Below, in pieces: positions 50,745-60,647 of a stretch of DNA of 64,000 bases (its first letter is position 1; each line of letters opens with the position of its first letter). The position numbers and the translations under genes are program-made. The DNA is from an uncultured Mobilibacterium sp. (GTDB lineage: Bacteria; Bacillota; Clostridia; Peptostreptococcales; Anaerovoracaceae): assembly GCA_947254375.1 (NCBI GenBank), contig CAMYCF010000005.1, forward strand, positions 1 to 64,000, read 5' to 3'. Under the pieces are notes generated by a model. It saw only the letters and a program-made list of their open reading frames with translations, ran no database searches and was not told the DNA's origin.

Positions 50745-51218
50745 ATGTTTCAAGTAGGCGATAAAATTGCCTATCCCATGCACGGCGCCGGAGTGATACG
50801 GGGCATCAAAGAAGAAGAGGTGCATGGCGAAACGGTAAAATATTACGACGTCGATCTTCCTCACAGCGAGATGAAGATCCTTGTTCCTGTGGACAAATGT
50901 GAGAATGTCGGCTTACGGCATATAATATCCGAAGATCTGATAGACGGTGTACTCGATGTGCTTTCCGCCGAGTCGGAGCCTATGGACTCCGCATGGAACA
51001 GGCGCTTTCGTGAGAACACCGACAAGCTCCATACGGGAGATATCCATATAATAGCGGGGGTCGTTCGTGATCTGCGGCGCAACGATAAGGTGAAAAGACT
51101 TTCCATGGGTGAAAGGAAGCTCCTCAATTCTGCGAAGCAGATACTCGAAAGCGAATTGGCACTCGCATCCGGTAAGACGATCGAGGAGATCGATGAGACG
51201 GTCGAGGCGCGTATTTAA
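50745..51218 (+). CDS. CarD/CdnL-type transcriptional regulator
   Basis: ATG 50745 lies behind AGGAGG; in-frame upstream codons would run through the promoter. The 157-residue protein has a CarD N-terminal RNA-polymerase-interacting Tudor-like domain (FQVGDKIAYPMHGAGVIRGI) and an all-helical C-terminal domain. It binds the RNA polymerase beta subunit and steadies the open complex at rRNA and other promoters. It is the first gene of the long forward operon. Confidence 0.9.
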   Translation: MFQVGDKIAYPMHGAGVIRGIKEEEVHGETVKYYDVDLPHSEMKILVPVDKCENVGLRHIISEDLIDGVLDVLSAESEPMDSAWNRRFRENTDKLHTGDIHIIAGVVRDLRRNDKVKRLSMGERKLLNSAKQILESELALASGKTIEEIDETVEARI

Positions 51219-51303
51219 AAGGAATGCGCAGCTTGGCCGTTTTTAATCTGCATCGAATACCTTTGACCGGTTTTTTATTCTTTTTACGAAAGGAGGTGAG
51301 AAC

Positions 51304-52422
51304 ATGATAAGAAAAATCTATTCCTGCATTCTCTGCGTCTGCGGAGGACTCGTGGGAGTGCTCGTTTTTTACCTTACGAAGCTGCTCGCGGATGACAGTT
51401 TTCACAGGGGCGACCGCCTGATGACCAATAATACGGATTACAGTATGATGATACTGAGCGTGTTTTCTTTCGCACTTATTTTTTATGTGGCGGCCCCGGC
51501 GCTGAGCAGAAAAAGTCATAAGACGACGCTGAGTATAGGTAAGGACCTGCAGGACGTACCGGCGAGGACGATCCTCGGCGGCGTGGTCGGTATAATCTCC
51601 GGCCTGATAATAGCGCTGCTCATTTCGATGACGTACCGCGCCGTGCTCGCAAGCTGGGTATATACGCTCATTACGATCCTGCTCTACATAGTGCTCGGTT
51701 ACCTCGGGTATGCGATCGGCATAAGCAAGTCGCGCGATGTCAGCGCGCCGCACGGAAAGTCCCAGAGCGGATCGACTCTGATCGACGGCATCATGGGAAG
51801 GAAGATATCCACCCCACCGAAGGTTGTCGACACGAGCGCGATCATCGACGGAAGGATAGCGGATGTACTCAGGGCCGGTTTTATCGAAGACGGGCTCGTC
51901 GTGCCGGAATTCGTTGTCACGGAACTGCAGCACATAGCCGATTCGTCGGATGCGCTCAAGAGGGTCAGGGGCCGGAGAGGTCTCGACGTCCTCGAGGAGA
52001 TAAAACAGGAGTTTTCGGTAGAGATCTATAATACCGGAAAACTGAAGGTGCTCGACGAGATCCCGGAGGTCGATATCAAGCTGATAAAACTTTCGAAGCT
52101 TCTCGGCGGGCAGCTGATCACCACGGATTACAATCTGAATAAAGTAGCGGCGATCAACGGCATCAAGGTGCTGAACATAAACGAGCTCGCGAATGCGCTC
52201 AAGCCTGTCGTCATACCGGGCGAGAAGATGATCATAAACATCATCAAGCAGGGCAAGGACGTTCAGCAGGGGATCGGCTATCTCGACGACGGCACGATGG
52301 TCGTTGTCGAAGACGGCAGGGATCACATAGGAAAAACGGTCACCATAACCGTTACGAGCGTTATCCAGACCGCCGCCGGTAAAATGATATTCGGCAGGCA
52401 GAAGCTGCAGAACGGCAAGTAA
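51304..52422 (+). CDS. YacL-type integral membrane protein with PIN and TRAM domains
   Basis: The 372-residue protein has four N-terminal membrane helices (about 8-30, 45-65, 80-100, 115-135), a PIN domain (VDTSAIIDGRIADVL with the first catalytic Asp, later TTDYNLNKVA), and a C-terminal TRAM RNA-binding domain. Such proteins are usual neighbours of radA/carD/ispD in Clostridia and are suspected nucleases or RNA binders. AAAGGAGGTGAG precedes ATG 51304. Confidence 0.9.
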   Translation: MIRKIYSCILCVCGGLVGVLVFYLTKLLADDSFHRGDRLMTNNTDYSMMILSVFSFALIFYVAAPALSRKSHKTTLSIGKDLQDVPARTILGGVVGIISGLIIALLISMTYRAVLASWVYTLITILLYIVLGYLGYAIGISKSRDVSAPHGKSQSGSTLIDGIMGRKISTPPKVVDTSAIIDGRIADVLRAGFIEDGLVVPEFVVTELQHIADSSDALKRVRGRRGLDVLEEIKQEFSVEIYNTGKLKVLDEIPEVDIKLIKLSKLLGGQLITTDYNLNKVAAINGIKVLNINELANALKPVVIPGEKMIINIIKQGKDVQQGIGYLDDGTMVVVEDGRDHIGKTVTITVTSVIQTAAGKMIFGRQKLQNGK

Positions 52423-52454
52423 AAACCGCGGCGCGGCAGGCAGGAAGATCTCAT

Positions 52455-53660
52455 ATGGGTAAAAAGTTATACATAGCCGTAGTTGCGGCGGGCGGAAAAG
52501 GAACGCGAATGGGCGCGGCAGTGCCCAAACAGCTCATGTCCGTAGGGGGCAGGAGCGTTCTTGAGATGTCCGCAGCCGCAATGGCGGCGGTGCCGGAGAT
52601 CGTTCACGTGATCATCGTGATGCCTTCCGATGCCGATGCAGAGCCGTACATCAAGGCGGCGGCCGTCGTTGAGAGTTCTTTCGGTAAAAGCGCTTCCGTC
52701 GCACTCGGCGGCGCGGAGAGAAGCGATTCCGTAAAAGCGGGCCTTTCCGAAGCGGCGAACATCGCCTCACTTAAAGGTGTGCCGGAGAGCAATACATTCG
52801 TACTGATACACGACGGAGCAAGGCCTTTTGTGATGCGCGATGTTATCGAACGCAACATAAAAGCGCTGGACAGCTGTGATGCCGTGTGCACCGCCGTCGG
52901 ATCCGTTGATTCCGTGCGAATTCTTAAGGACGGCGTATTGAACTCAAAACACCTTTATCCTATAATTGATACTGTAGCTTTAGACAGGAATTCGGTGTTC
53001 AGCGTACAGACTCCTCAGAGTTTCAGACTGAGCACGATCCGTAAAGCGTACGAGGCTGCGGATGCCGCCGGATTCGTTTCGACCGATGACGCATCGGTAG
53101 CTGAATTTGCGGGCATACCGGTCGCGCTCGTTGAAGGCGACCCCGCAAACAGAAAAATCACGGTGAAAGGTGACTTAAAGATGAGCGTAAGGGTTGGGAA
53201 CGGGTACGATGTACACCGTCTCGCTGAAGGATACAGGCTCATATTGTGTGGGATCCCTGTCCCCTTTAGCAAGGGCCTGGAAGGTCATTCCGATGCCGAC
53301 GTGGCAGCGCATGCCATTGCTGATGCACTGCTTGGAGCGGCCGGTCAGGGAGATATAGGAAAGCATTTCCCGGACGATGACTACAGGTACCTTGGAGCCG
53401 ACAGCATGGAGCTTCTTGCGGAAGCAAAAAAGATAGCGGGCGACCCCGCGATCGTGAACATAGATCTGACGATCATAGCGGAGCGACCCAAGCTGTCTCC
53501 GTACATAGGAGATATGAAAAAGAATGTCGCAGCTGTCCTCGGTATCCCGGAGAGCGCCGTCAATGTAAAAGCGACTACAACGGAAGGCCTCGGGTTCGAA
53601 GGCAGAGGAGAAGGTATTGCAGCTTTGGCGAGCTGCGTGATAGAAGGGGGATCAGAATGA
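52455..53660 (+). CDS. ispDF: Bifunctional IspD-IspF of the MEP isoprenoid pathway
   Basis: The 401-residue fusion has IspD (about 1-240; AAGGKGTRMGAAVPKQ nucleotide-binding loop, LIHDGARPF) and IspF (about 243-400; GNGYDVHRLAEG, DGH-like GHSDADVAAHAIADALLG with metal ligands, TTTEGLGFEGRGEG). It catalyses transfer of CMP to MEP and then, after IspE, cyclisation to MEcPP in non-mevalonate isoprenoid synthesis. AGGAAG precedes ATG 52455. proS starts inside its last four bases. Confidence 0.93.
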   Translation: MGKKLYIAVVAAGGKGTRMGAAVPKQLMSVGGRSVLEMSAAAMAAVPEIVHVIIVMPSDADAEPYIKAAAVVESSFGKSASVALGGAERSDSVKAGLSEAANIASLKGVPESNTFVLIHDGARPFVMRDVIERNIKALDSCDAVCTAVGSVDSVRILKDGVLNSKHLYPIIDTVALDRNSVFSVQTPQSFRLSTIRKAYEAADAAGFVSTDDASVAEFAGIPVALVEGDPANRKITVKGDLKMSVRVGNGYDVHRLAEGYRLILCGIPVPFSKGLEGHSDADVAAHAIADALLGAAGQGDIGKHFPDDDYRYLGADSMELLAEAKKIAGDPAIVNIDLTIIAERPKLSPYIGDMKKNVAAVLGIPESAVNVKATTTEGLGFEGRGEGIAALASCVIEGGSE

Positions 53661-55399
53661 AATTAGCGGGTAAACACTTAAGAACACTTAAAGAAGCGCC
53701 TAACGAGGCGGAAATAGTCAGCCATGTACTGCTCGTAAGGGCAAACATGATAAGGAAACTGGCATCCGGTATATACGGCTTCATGCCTCTCGGTTGGCGC
53801 TCGCTTCAGAAGGTAGCGCAGATCGTAAGAGAGGAAATGGATGCGATCGGAGCACAGGAACTTCGCATGCCTGCACCGAACCCGGGCGAACTCTGGAAAG
53901 AGTCCGGGAGGTGGTATGCATACGGACCTGAACTTTGGAGACTCAAGGACAGGAACGGTCGCGACTTCTGTCTCGGACCTACGCACGAAGAAGTTTTTAC
54001 CGACATAGTAAGAAACGAAGTTTCCTCATACAGGGAGCTTCCTGTACACCTTTACCACATACAGTGGAAATACAGGGATGAAGCACGTCCGAGGTTCGGA
54101 CTTATGAGGAGCAGGGAGTTCCTCATGAAGGACAGCTACACCTTCGACAGGAACGAAGAAGAATGCCACAAGAGCTACATGCAGTGCTACGAAGCGTATA
54201 AGAGGATGTTCGACAGGTGCGGTCTCCAGTACAGGATAGTAGAGGCCGACAACGGACCTATCGGAGGGAGCAATTCTCACGAGTTCTCCGCACTCTCTAA
54301 TGTCGGAGAAAGCGAGATCGCATACTGCGAGAACTGTAATATGGCGGCTACGGTAGAACGTGCCGAGTGCGCGGACGATTCTGCACCTAAGGAAGAAATG
54401 CAGGAGCTGCAGGAAGTATATACGCCTAACACGAAGACGATAGATGACGTATGCGGCTATCTGGACATCGACGTAAAGAAATCGATCAAAGCGCTGATGT
54501 TTGTTACATACGATCAGGAACTCAATCCGAACGAGTACGTGTGCGTATTCCTTCGCGGAGACAGGGAGGTCAACATGATCAAACTCGTCAACGCCCTGGA
54601 TATACCTGAGCACTACATCGAATTTGCGGATGAGGTGGCCATGGGAGCCGCGACGGGAATAGTCGGAGGATTTACGGGCCCTATCGGCCTTCACGACTGC
54701 AAGATCGTAGTCGACAGCGAGCTCGTAGGCACGGTGAACATGTGCGCGGGAGCAAATAAGGAAGACCACCACATGCTCGGAGTATGCTACGGCAGAGACT
54801 ATACCGGCGACATCGTTACGGACATCAAGGTCCTCAAAGAGGGAGATCCTTGTCCTAAGTGCGGCAGACCTGTAAAACATACGAGAGGTATCGAGGTAGG
54901 CCAGATCTTCAAACTCGGAACGAAGTATTCGGATTCGATGCACGCTTACTACAAGGACGAAAACGGAGAAGATCAGGTATACCACATGGGCTGCTACGGA
55001 GTCGGCGTAACGAGAACGCTCGCGGCGATCATCGAACAGCACAACGATGAGAAGGGCATAATCTGGCCGATGTCGGTCGCTCCTTATCACGTATGGATCA
55101 CGCTGCTCGATCCGAAGAATGAAGAAAAAGCTGCCCTCGCCGACAGGATAGAACATGAACTCGAAGCCATGGGCGTCGAAGTCGTAGTGGACGACAGAGA
55201 CGAGAGGCCGGGAGTCAAATTCAACGATGCCGACCTTATCGGAGTTCCTATCAGGATGACGATAGGCGATAAGACGGAAGCGGGATTCGTAGAATACAAG
55301 CTGAGAAGAGACGACAGGGACAAGACTGAGATTCTCTCGGCTGAAGAGGCGATCAAGAAGGCCAAAGAACTCGTAGATAAAGAGAGATTCGGTATCTGA
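53657..55399 (+). CDS. proS: Proline-tRNA ligase
   Basis: This 580-residue class II synthetase is of the bacterial type with an editing insert (about 230-390) between motifs 2 and 3. LPLGWRSL-like motif 1 (GFMPLGWRSLQKV), motif 2 (WKYRDEARPRFGLMRSREF) and motif 3 (MGCYGVGVTRTLAAI) are seen, and the C-terminal anticodon domain is DPKNEEKAALADRIEHELE. It starts in overlap with ispDF (ATGA). It charges tRNA-Pro; the insert removes Ala-tRNA-Pro. Confidence 0.95.
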   Translation: MKLAGKHLRTLKEAPNEAEIVSHVLLVRANMIRKLASGIYGFMPLGWRSLQKVAQIVREEMDAIGAQELRMPAPNPGELWKESGRWYAYGPELWRLKDRNGRDFCLGPTHEEVFTDIVRNEVSSYRELPVHLYHIQWKYRDEARPRFGLMRSREFLMKDSYTFDRNEEECHKSYMQCYEAYKRMFDRCGLQYRIVEADNGPIGGSNSHEFSALSNVGESEIAYCENCNMAATVERAECADDSAPKEEMQELQEVYTPNTKTIDDVCGYLDIDVKKSIKALMFVTYDQELNPNEYVCVFLRGDREVNMIKLVNALDIPEHYIEFADEVAMGAATGIVGGFTGPIGLHDCKIVVDSELVGTVNMCAGANKEDHHMLGVCYGRDYTGDIVTDIKVLKEGDPCPKCGRPVKHTRGIEVGQIFKLGTKYSDSMHAYYKDENGEDQVYHMGCYGVGVTRTLAAIIEQHNDEKGIIWPMSVAPYHVWITLLDPKNEEKAALADRIEHELEAMGVEVVVDDRDERPGVKFNDADLIGVPIRMTIGDKTEAGFVEYKLRRDDRDKTEILSAEEAIKKAKELVDKERFGI

Positions 55400-55401
55400 T
55401 C

Positions 55402-55962
55402 GTGTTAGAACTCTTCGGTGTATTTTTCAAGCTGGGTATTTTGACTATCGGCGGCGGTCTCGCAATGATACCGATACTGACGAAGACCATGGTCGAGGAC
55501 AAGAAGTGGTTCAGTGAGGACGAAATGGTCGACATCATTTCGATCTGTCAAAGCGTACCCGGCGTAGTTGCGATAAATATGGCGACATACGTGGGATTCA
55601 AGCGGCGCGGGCTGCTTGGATCCTTCGTTGCAACTGTGGCCGTGACGCTGCCGTCACTCGTGATCATCATCCTGATCGCAAAGAGCCTCGCGGGCTTCGG
55701 AGACAACAGGTACATCATGGGCGCACTCGGAGGTCTCCGTGCGGCGGCGGTCGGACTCGTTGCGGTGGCTGTCTATACGGTCGGGAAGCAGGTGGTAAAA
55801 ACGCCGCTGACCCTCGCGACGTCGCTGCTCGCTTTTATCCTTGTCGCATTCTGTAAAACGCCCGTGCCGTATCTGATTTTAGCCTACGTGTGCGTCGGGA
55901 TTCTGTATGCGCTTTTTACGAAAAAAAGACTGGATGAGGGTCCGGGAGGCGGTAAAAAATGA
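55402..55962 (+). CDS. Chromate transporter family protein (first half-size)
   Basis: A GTG start at 55402, two bases after the proS stop, gives 186 residues. It is a CHR domain of about six membrane segments with the GGGLAMIP signature near the N-terminus and SICQSVPGVVAINMATYVGFK. Half-size ChrA proteins work as heteropairs; the second half is the next gene. They are named for chromate efflux but their usual substrate is unclear, and other oxyanions or sulfate are possible. Confidence 0.87.
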   Translation: MLELFGVFFKLGILTIGGGLAMIPILTKTMVEDKKWFSEDEMVDIISICQSVPGVVAINMATYVGFKRRGLLGSFVATVAVTLPSLVIIILIAKSLAGFGDNRYIMGALGGLRAAAVGLVAVAVYTVGKQVVKTPLTLATSLLAFILVAFCKTPVPYLILAYVCVGILYALFTKKRLDEGPGGGKK

Positions 55963-56564
55963 CGTATCTGAATCTTTTACTGACATTTTCCAAAATAGGG
56001 ATCCTGGGATTCGGCGGCGGCCTTGCGATAATCCAGATCATTTACGACTCGATACAGCAATTCTCGGCGATCACGCCGGAGCAGTTCGCGAATATGGTGG
56101 CGATCGCTCAGGTGACGCCGGGACCGGTCGCGGTCAATACTGCCACGTTCGTCGGATACGAGACGAAGGGGACGCTCGGGGCGATCATCGCCACGCTGGG
56201 AGTTTCGATACCGTCTTTCGTTCTGATAACGATAGTGAGTAAAACGGTCGAAAAATACAGGGAGAGCCGCGCCGTAGAAGGGGCGCTTGCGGGAGTTAGG
56301 CCTGCGAGCCTCGGGCTCATAGCGGCTGCGGTCCTTACGATAGGTATACCGGCGATATTCGCGGAGCACGGACTCGGAGCGAATCTCGGACTTGCGGGAG
56401 GCATCGGAAGTTCGGCGCTTTCGGGGACGATCCTGGCAAACGGACTCGATCCGCTGTCGCTCGTGATATGCGTCGCGACGGCCTTGGCAATAGATAAATT
56501 CAAAATGGACCCGTTCAAAGTGCTGCTCGTAATGGCGGCTGTGGGGGCCATACTGGGAGTATGA
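55959..56564 (+). CDS. Chromate transporter family protein (second half-size)
   Basis: A 201-residue CHR domain, overlapping the previous gene by four bases (ATGA). GFGGGLAIIQIIYD and VAIAQVTPGPVAVNTATFVGYETKG are the domain marks. It pairs with the preceding protein in opposite membrane orientation in characterised pairs. Its insertion inside the proS-cysS run is common in some Clostridia. Confidence 0.87.
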   Translation: MTYLNLLLTFSKIGILGFGGGLAIIQIIYDSIQQFSAITPEQFANMVAIAQVTPGPVAVNTATFVGYETKGTLGAIIATLGVSIPSFVLITIVSKTVEKYRESRAVEGALAGVRPASLGLIAAAVLTIGIPAIFAEHGLGANLGLAGGIGSSALSGTILANGLDPLSLVICVATALAIDKFKMDPFKVLLVMAAVGAILGV

Positions 56565-56632
56565 TGTTAAAAAAAGGAGAAACGGCCTGCGCCGGAGCTC
56601 CGGTAAAATATATCCAAATCAAGGAGGACATG

Positions 56633-58033
56633 ATGAAGATCTACAACACTCTAACCGGAAAGAAAGAAGAATTCGTACCGCTCGAAGAGGGAAAGGTCAA
56701 AATGTACGTTTGCGGACCTACGGTCTACAACTATTTCCACATAGGGAACGCAAGACCTTTTGTCGTGTTCGACACTCTGAGAAGGTATTTTATCTATAAA
56801 GGATACGACGTGAAGTTCGTGCAGAATTTTACCGACGTCGACGACAAGATCATAAACAAGGCGAAGCAGGAAGGCTGCACCGCGCCCGAAGTATCGGAGA
56901 AATATATAAAAGAGTATTTTGAGGACGCGAAGGCGCTCAACGTCATGAAGGCGGACGTTCATCCGAAGGTCTCGGAGCACATACCGGAGATCATCGAATT
57001 CGTTCAGACGCTGATCGACAAGGGGTACGCGTACGAGGCGGACGGAGACGTATATTACAAGACGAGAAAGTTCAAAATGTACGGACAGCTGTCCGGGCAG
57101 AAGATCGACGACCTCGAGGCCGGGGCGAGGATAGCTATCGGCGAGACGAAGAAGGATCCGCTCGACTTCGCGCTTTGGAAGGCTCGCAAGGAGCCGGACG
57201 AGATCGCGTGGGAATCGCCTTGGGGAATGGGACGCCCGGGCTGGCACATCGAGTGCTCTACGATGGCGAAGAAGCATCTCGGTAAAACGATCGACATCCA
57301 CGGAGGTGGACAGGACCTTCAGTTCCCGCACCACGAGAACGAGATCGCCCAGTCGACCGCGTGCAACGACTGCCAATTCGCAAGGTACTGGATGCACAAC
57401 GGTTACATCACCGTGGACGGAAAGAAGATGTCGAAATCGCTCAACAACTTTTTTACCGTGCGCGACATAAGAAAAGAGTATTCGGGAGATGTCATCAGAT
57501 TTTTCCTCCTCTCGGGACACTACCGCGGGCCGATCAACTTCAGCGACAAGCTCATGGAGCAGGCGAAGCAGGGTCTCGACAGGATCGTGAACGCGGCTCA
57601 GACGCTCGAGCACCTAATAAAGAACGGCACGGACGGCATGACCGACGCGGAGAAGGAAACGCTGGCGTCGCTCGATAAGTACAAGGACGATTTTATGACG
57701 GCGATGGACGACGATCTCAACACGGCGGATGCGATCTCGGCGATCTTCGGGATGGTAACGGAGATAAACATGGCGGTCAAAGACGGAGCTTCCAAGGAGT
57801 TCGCGACTGACGCTCTCGCAAGGCTCAAAGAGCTAACCGGCATCCTCGGACTTTTGGAAAAGAGCGAGGACGAAGGACCTGACGAAGAGATAGCGGCGCT
57901 CATCGAGGAGAGGCAGCAGGCGAGGAAGGAGAAAAACTACGCCCGCGCTGACGAGATAAGAGACATCATCGCCGCAAAAGGCTGCACCCTCAAGGACACT
58001 CCTCAGGGCGTGCAGGTAATAAAAAATGATTAA
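56633..58033 (+). CDS. cysS: Cysteine-tRNA ligase
   Basis: I take ATG 56633 because AAGGAGG (56621-56627) is five bases before it and the protein starts MKIYNTLTGKKEEF as usual; an earlier in-frame codon at 56561 and the ATG at 56630 are less likely. It is a class I synthetase of about 466 residues with the HIGH-type signature YNYFHIGNARP, zinc-binding Cys in CGPT, CSTM and HHEN, and KMSKS (KKMSKSLNNFF). It charges tRNA-Cys. Confidence 0.94.
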   Translation: MKIYNTLTGKKEEFVPLEEGKVKMYVCGPTVYNYFHIGNARPFVVFDTLRRYFIYKGYDVKFVQNFTDVDDKIINKAKQEGCTAPEVSEKYIKEYFEDAKALNVMKADVHPKVSEHIPEIIEFVQTLIDKGYAYEADGDVYYKTRKFKMYGQLSGQKIDDLEAGARIAIGETKKDPLDFALWKARKEPDEIAWESPWGMGRPGWHIECSTMAKKHLGKTIDIHGGGQDLQFPHHENEIAQSTACNDCQFARYWMHNGYITVDGKKMSKSLNNFFTVRDIRKEYSGDVIRFFLLSGHYRGPINFSDKLMEQAKQGLDRIVNAAQTLEHLIKNGTDGMTDAEKETLASLDKYKDDFMTAMDDDLNTADAISAIFGMVTEINMAVKDGASKEFATDALARLKELTGILGLLEKSEDEGPDEEIAALIEERQQARKEKNYARADEIRDIIAAKGCTLKDTPQGVQVIKND

Positions 58034-58460
58034 CACGACTTCGCTTGCATACATGGGCGATGCCGTGTACGAAGTCGCGGTGCGCCGGAAGCTCATAGAC
58101 GACGGATTTGAGAACGTAAGGAAGCTCCACAAGGAAGCGGTAAAATACGTTTCGGCCGAGGGTCAGTCCGCGGCGTTAAAAGCGATGACGGACGGCTTTC
58201 TGACCGAGGACGAGCTCAAGCTCGTAAAAAGGGCGAGGAACCACAAGACTTCATCGATGCCGAGAAACGCCGATCCGCGCAAATACAAGTTAGCGACGGG
58301 ATTCGAGGCGCTTATAGGCTACCTGTATCTTTACGGGGACGAAGCCCGACTGCAGGAAGTGATATCAAAGGCGATAGATATCATCGGAAACGAAAACGGG
58401 ACCGACGGAAACGGTGCCGTTGATATCCCCGGGAACGAAAACGGAGGGACGGATGAGTAA
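58026..58460 (+). CDS. mrnC: Mini-ribonuclease III
   Basis: The 144-residue RNase III catalytic domain has no RNA-binding domain: NTTSLAYMGDAVYEVAVRRKLI carries the catalytic acidic pair, with LATGFEALIGYLYL further on. It matures 23S rRNA ends in Firmicutes. It begins eight bases inside cysS. The last 20 residues are a Gly/Asn/Asp repeat (ENGTDGNGAVDIPGNENGG). Confidence 0.93.
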   Translation: MINTTSLAYMGDAVYEVAVRRKLIDDGFENVRKLHKEAVKYVSAEGQSAALKAMTDGFLTEDELKLVKRARNHKTSSMPRNADPRKYKLATGFEALIGYLYLYGDEARLQEVISKAIDIIGNENGTDGNGAVDIPGNENGGTDE

Positions 58461-59283
58461 GGCTGACGAAAAATTCGTCGCGATGTGCGACGACATAATC
58501 AAAAACGGATTCAGTACGGAAGGGCAGAAAGTCAGACCGCACTGGCCGGACGGGACGCCGGCGCATACTATCAAGAACTTCGGCGTCGTGAACAGGTACG
58601 ACCTTTCGGAGGAATTCCCGGCGCTGACCCTAAGACCGACGGTTATCAAACTCGCCTTCGACGAGCTCCTCTGGATATGGCAGAAAAAGTCGAACAACGT
58701 ACACGACCTAAACAGCCACATCTGGGACGAATGGGCCGGAGAAGACGGAACGATCGGGAAGGCATACGGCTATCAGCTCGGCGTGAAATATAAATTCAAG
58801 CAGGGCGAGATGGACCAGGTCGACAACGTCCTGTGGCTCCTCAAAAACGACAGGTACTCCCGCAGGATAATGACGAACATGTACAATTTTGCGGACCTTT
58901 CTGAGATGAACCTCGAGCCGTGCGCTTACAGCATGACTTTCAACGTAAAAGGCGACGTGCTGAACGGCATACTGAACCAGCGCTCTCAGGACATCCTGAC
59001 GGCGAACAACTGGAACGTCGTGCAGTATTCGCTCCTCCTGATGATGATGGCGAACGTCAGCGGTCTGAAGGCGGGCGAGCTCGTGCACGTGATCGCCGAT
59101 GCTCACATCTACGACAGGCACGTGGATATAGTAAAAGAGCTGATAAAAAGGCCGCAGTATCCGGCGCCGAAGGTAACGCTCAACCCGGACGTAAAAGATT
59201 TTTACGACTACACCGCGGACGACGTTATCGTCGAGAATTACCAGAAAAACCCTCAGATAAAGGACATACCGGTGGCGATATGA
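58453..59283 (+). CDS. thyA: Thymidylate synthase
   Basis: ATG 58453 overlaps the mrnC end. This 276-residue enzyme of the ThyA type has the catalytic Cys in LEPCAYSMTF and the folate/dUMP region LNQRSQDILTANNWNVVQYSLLL. It makes dTMP from dUMP with methylene-tetrahydrofolate, oxidising the folate to dihydrofolate. The folA gene next to it regenerates that folate. Here the slot between mrnC and rlmB, which often holds the flavin-dependent thyX in Clostridia, is occupied by thyA-folA. Confidence 0.94.
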   Translation: MSKADEKFVAMCDDIIKNGFSTEGQKVRPHWPDGTPAHTIKNFGVVNRYDLSEEFPALTLRPTVIKLAFDELLWIWQKKSNNVHDLNSHIWDEWAGEDGTIGKAYGYQLGVKYKFKQGEMDQVDNVLWLLKNDRYSRRIMTNMYNFADLSEMNLEPCAYSMTFNVKGDVLNGILNQRSQDILTANNWNVVQYSLLLMMMANVSGLKAGELVHVIADAHIYDRHVDIVKELIKRPQYPAPKVTLNPDVKDFYDYTADDVIVENYQKNPQIKDIPVAI

Positions 59284-59771
59284 AGCTGATAGTTGCAGTA
59301 GACAGGAACTGGGGAATAGGTTGCGGAGGCGAGCTCCTCGCGCACATCCCCGGCGACCTCAAATATTTTAAAGAAAAAACGACGGGCGGAGTCGTGATCA
59401 TGGGACGCAAGACCCTCGAGAGCATGCCCGGCAAAAAAGGTCTCCCGAACAGGGTCAACTTCGTGCTCACGAGCCGCGAAGGATACGAAGCCCCGGGATG
59501 CATCACGGTGAACAGCGACGAAGAGCTTTTATCGAAGCTATCCGAATACGACGGCGATAAGGTGTTCGTGATCGGCGGCGAAAGCATTTACCGAAAATTT
59601 TACCGCATGTGCGACATCTGCTATGTCACGAAGATGGACGCCGACCTCGGAGCCGACAGGTTCATGCCGAACCTCGACGAGGACCCGCTTTTTACCCTTA
59701 CCGATGAAAGCGAAACGCACAGCGAGAACGGCATCGATTACAGATTTTGCACCTATAGGAGAGCGGAGTAG
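59280..59771 (+). CDS. folA: Dihydrofolate reductase
   Basis: The true start is ATG 59280 (thyA stop overlaps by four bases); the protein begins MKLIVAVDRNWGIGCGGELL, standard for DHFR. The substrate-binding region is GDLKYFKEKTTGGVVIMGRKTLESMP, and the NADPH part is VIGGESIYRKF. The 163-residue length is typical. It reduces dihydrofolate to tetrahydrofolate, pairing with ThyA. Confidence 0.94.
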   Translation: MKLIVAVDRNWGIGCGGELLAHIPGDLKYFKEKTTGGVVIMGRKTLESMPGKKGLPNRVNFVLTSREGYEAPGCITVNSDEELLSKLSEYDGDKVFVIGGESIYRKFYRMCDICYVTKMDADLGADRFMPNLDEDPLFTLTDESETHSENGIDYRFCTYRRAE

Positions 59772-59774
59772 ATT

Positions 59775-60575
59775 TTGAAAAAAGATCCGAGAAAAGGCTC
59801 AGCGCCGAGAAAAAATAAAGAAGCGACTATGGCCGAAGGCGACATCCTGATCGGCAGAAACCCTGTGTCCGAAGCGATAAAAGCCGGCAACAGGATCAAC
59901 AGGATCTGCATCGCGCAGGGCTGCGACGACCGTGCGAAACGAATAGCCGAAGAGGCGGAGCGCGCAGGGATCGCCGTGGAGTTCGTGCCGGCCAAGGTCC
60001 TTGACGGAATGACGAAGTACGCAAAGCATCAGGGCGTAGTCGCAGAAGTACCTGAGCACGAGTACGCTTCTTTGGAGGATGTATACGCGCTTGCCGAGAG
60101 CAAAGGCGAGGATCTTTTCGTCGTCGTCCTCGACGGGATAAGCGATCCCGGGAACATCGGGGCGATCATTCGTTCCGCGGAGTGCGCGGGCGCTCACGGC
60201 GTCATCATACCGAAACGCCGTGCCGGCGGAGTCACGCCGGTTGCAGCGAAGGCTTCCGCGGGAGCGTCGGAATACATGCCGTGCGTCAGGGTAACGAACA
60301 TCGCGAGGACGCTCGATGAGCTGAAGGAAAAAGGCGTTTGGATCGCAGCCTGCGACATGGACGGCGAGAACTATTCGGACGCGAACCTGACGGGACCGAT
60401 AGCGATAGTGATCGGAAGCGAAGGGAGCGGGATCGGAAGGCTCGTAAAAGAGCACTGCGATTTTACGGTGTCGATACCGGTGCTCGGCCATATAGATTCG
60501 CTGAACGCGTCGAACGCGGCGGCTGTCATCATGTACGATATAGTCAGGCAGAGGCGCGCGAAGCAGGAAAAATAA
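59775..60575 (+). CDS. rlmB: 23S rRNA 2'-O-ribose methyltransferase RlmB (TrmH family)
   Basis: This 266-residue SPOUT methyltransferase has an N-terminal substrate-binding domain (ILIGRNPVSEAI) and SAM-knot motifs DPGNIGAIIRSAECAGAHGVI, VIGSEGSGIGRLV and IPVLGHIDSLNASNAAAV. It methylates G2251 of 23S rRNA in E. coli; the homologous site is likely here. The start is TTG 59775, with a GGAG in the folA end; ATG 59829 is an alternative. It ends the operon before the tRNA gene. Confidence 0.92.
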   Translation: MKKDPRKGSAPRKNKEATMAEGDILIGRNPVSEAIKAGNRINRICIAQGCDDRAKRIAEEAERAGIAVEFVPAKVLDGMTKYAKHQGVVAEVPEHEYASLEDVYALAESKGEDLFVVVLDGISDPGNIGAIIRSAECAGAHGVIIPKRRAGGVTPVAAKASAGASEYMPCVRVTNIARTLDELKEKGVWIAACDMDGENYSDANLTGPIAIVIGSEGSGIGRLVKEHCDFTVSIPVLGHIDSLNASNAAAVIMYDIVRQRRAKQEK

Positions 60576-60602
60576 TTATTGCGACATTGGCGGCCCGAAA
60601 AC

Positions 60603-60631
60603 TTGAATTCCTGCGGGACATGTTGTATAAT
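60603..60631 (+). promoter_or_regulatory. Promoter of the tRNA-Thr gene
   Basis: TTGAAT (60603-60608), 17 bases, TATAAT (60626-60631), 16 bases before the tRNA 5' end. Confidence 0.8.
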
Positions 60632-60647
60632 CATCGTTGCCGCATAT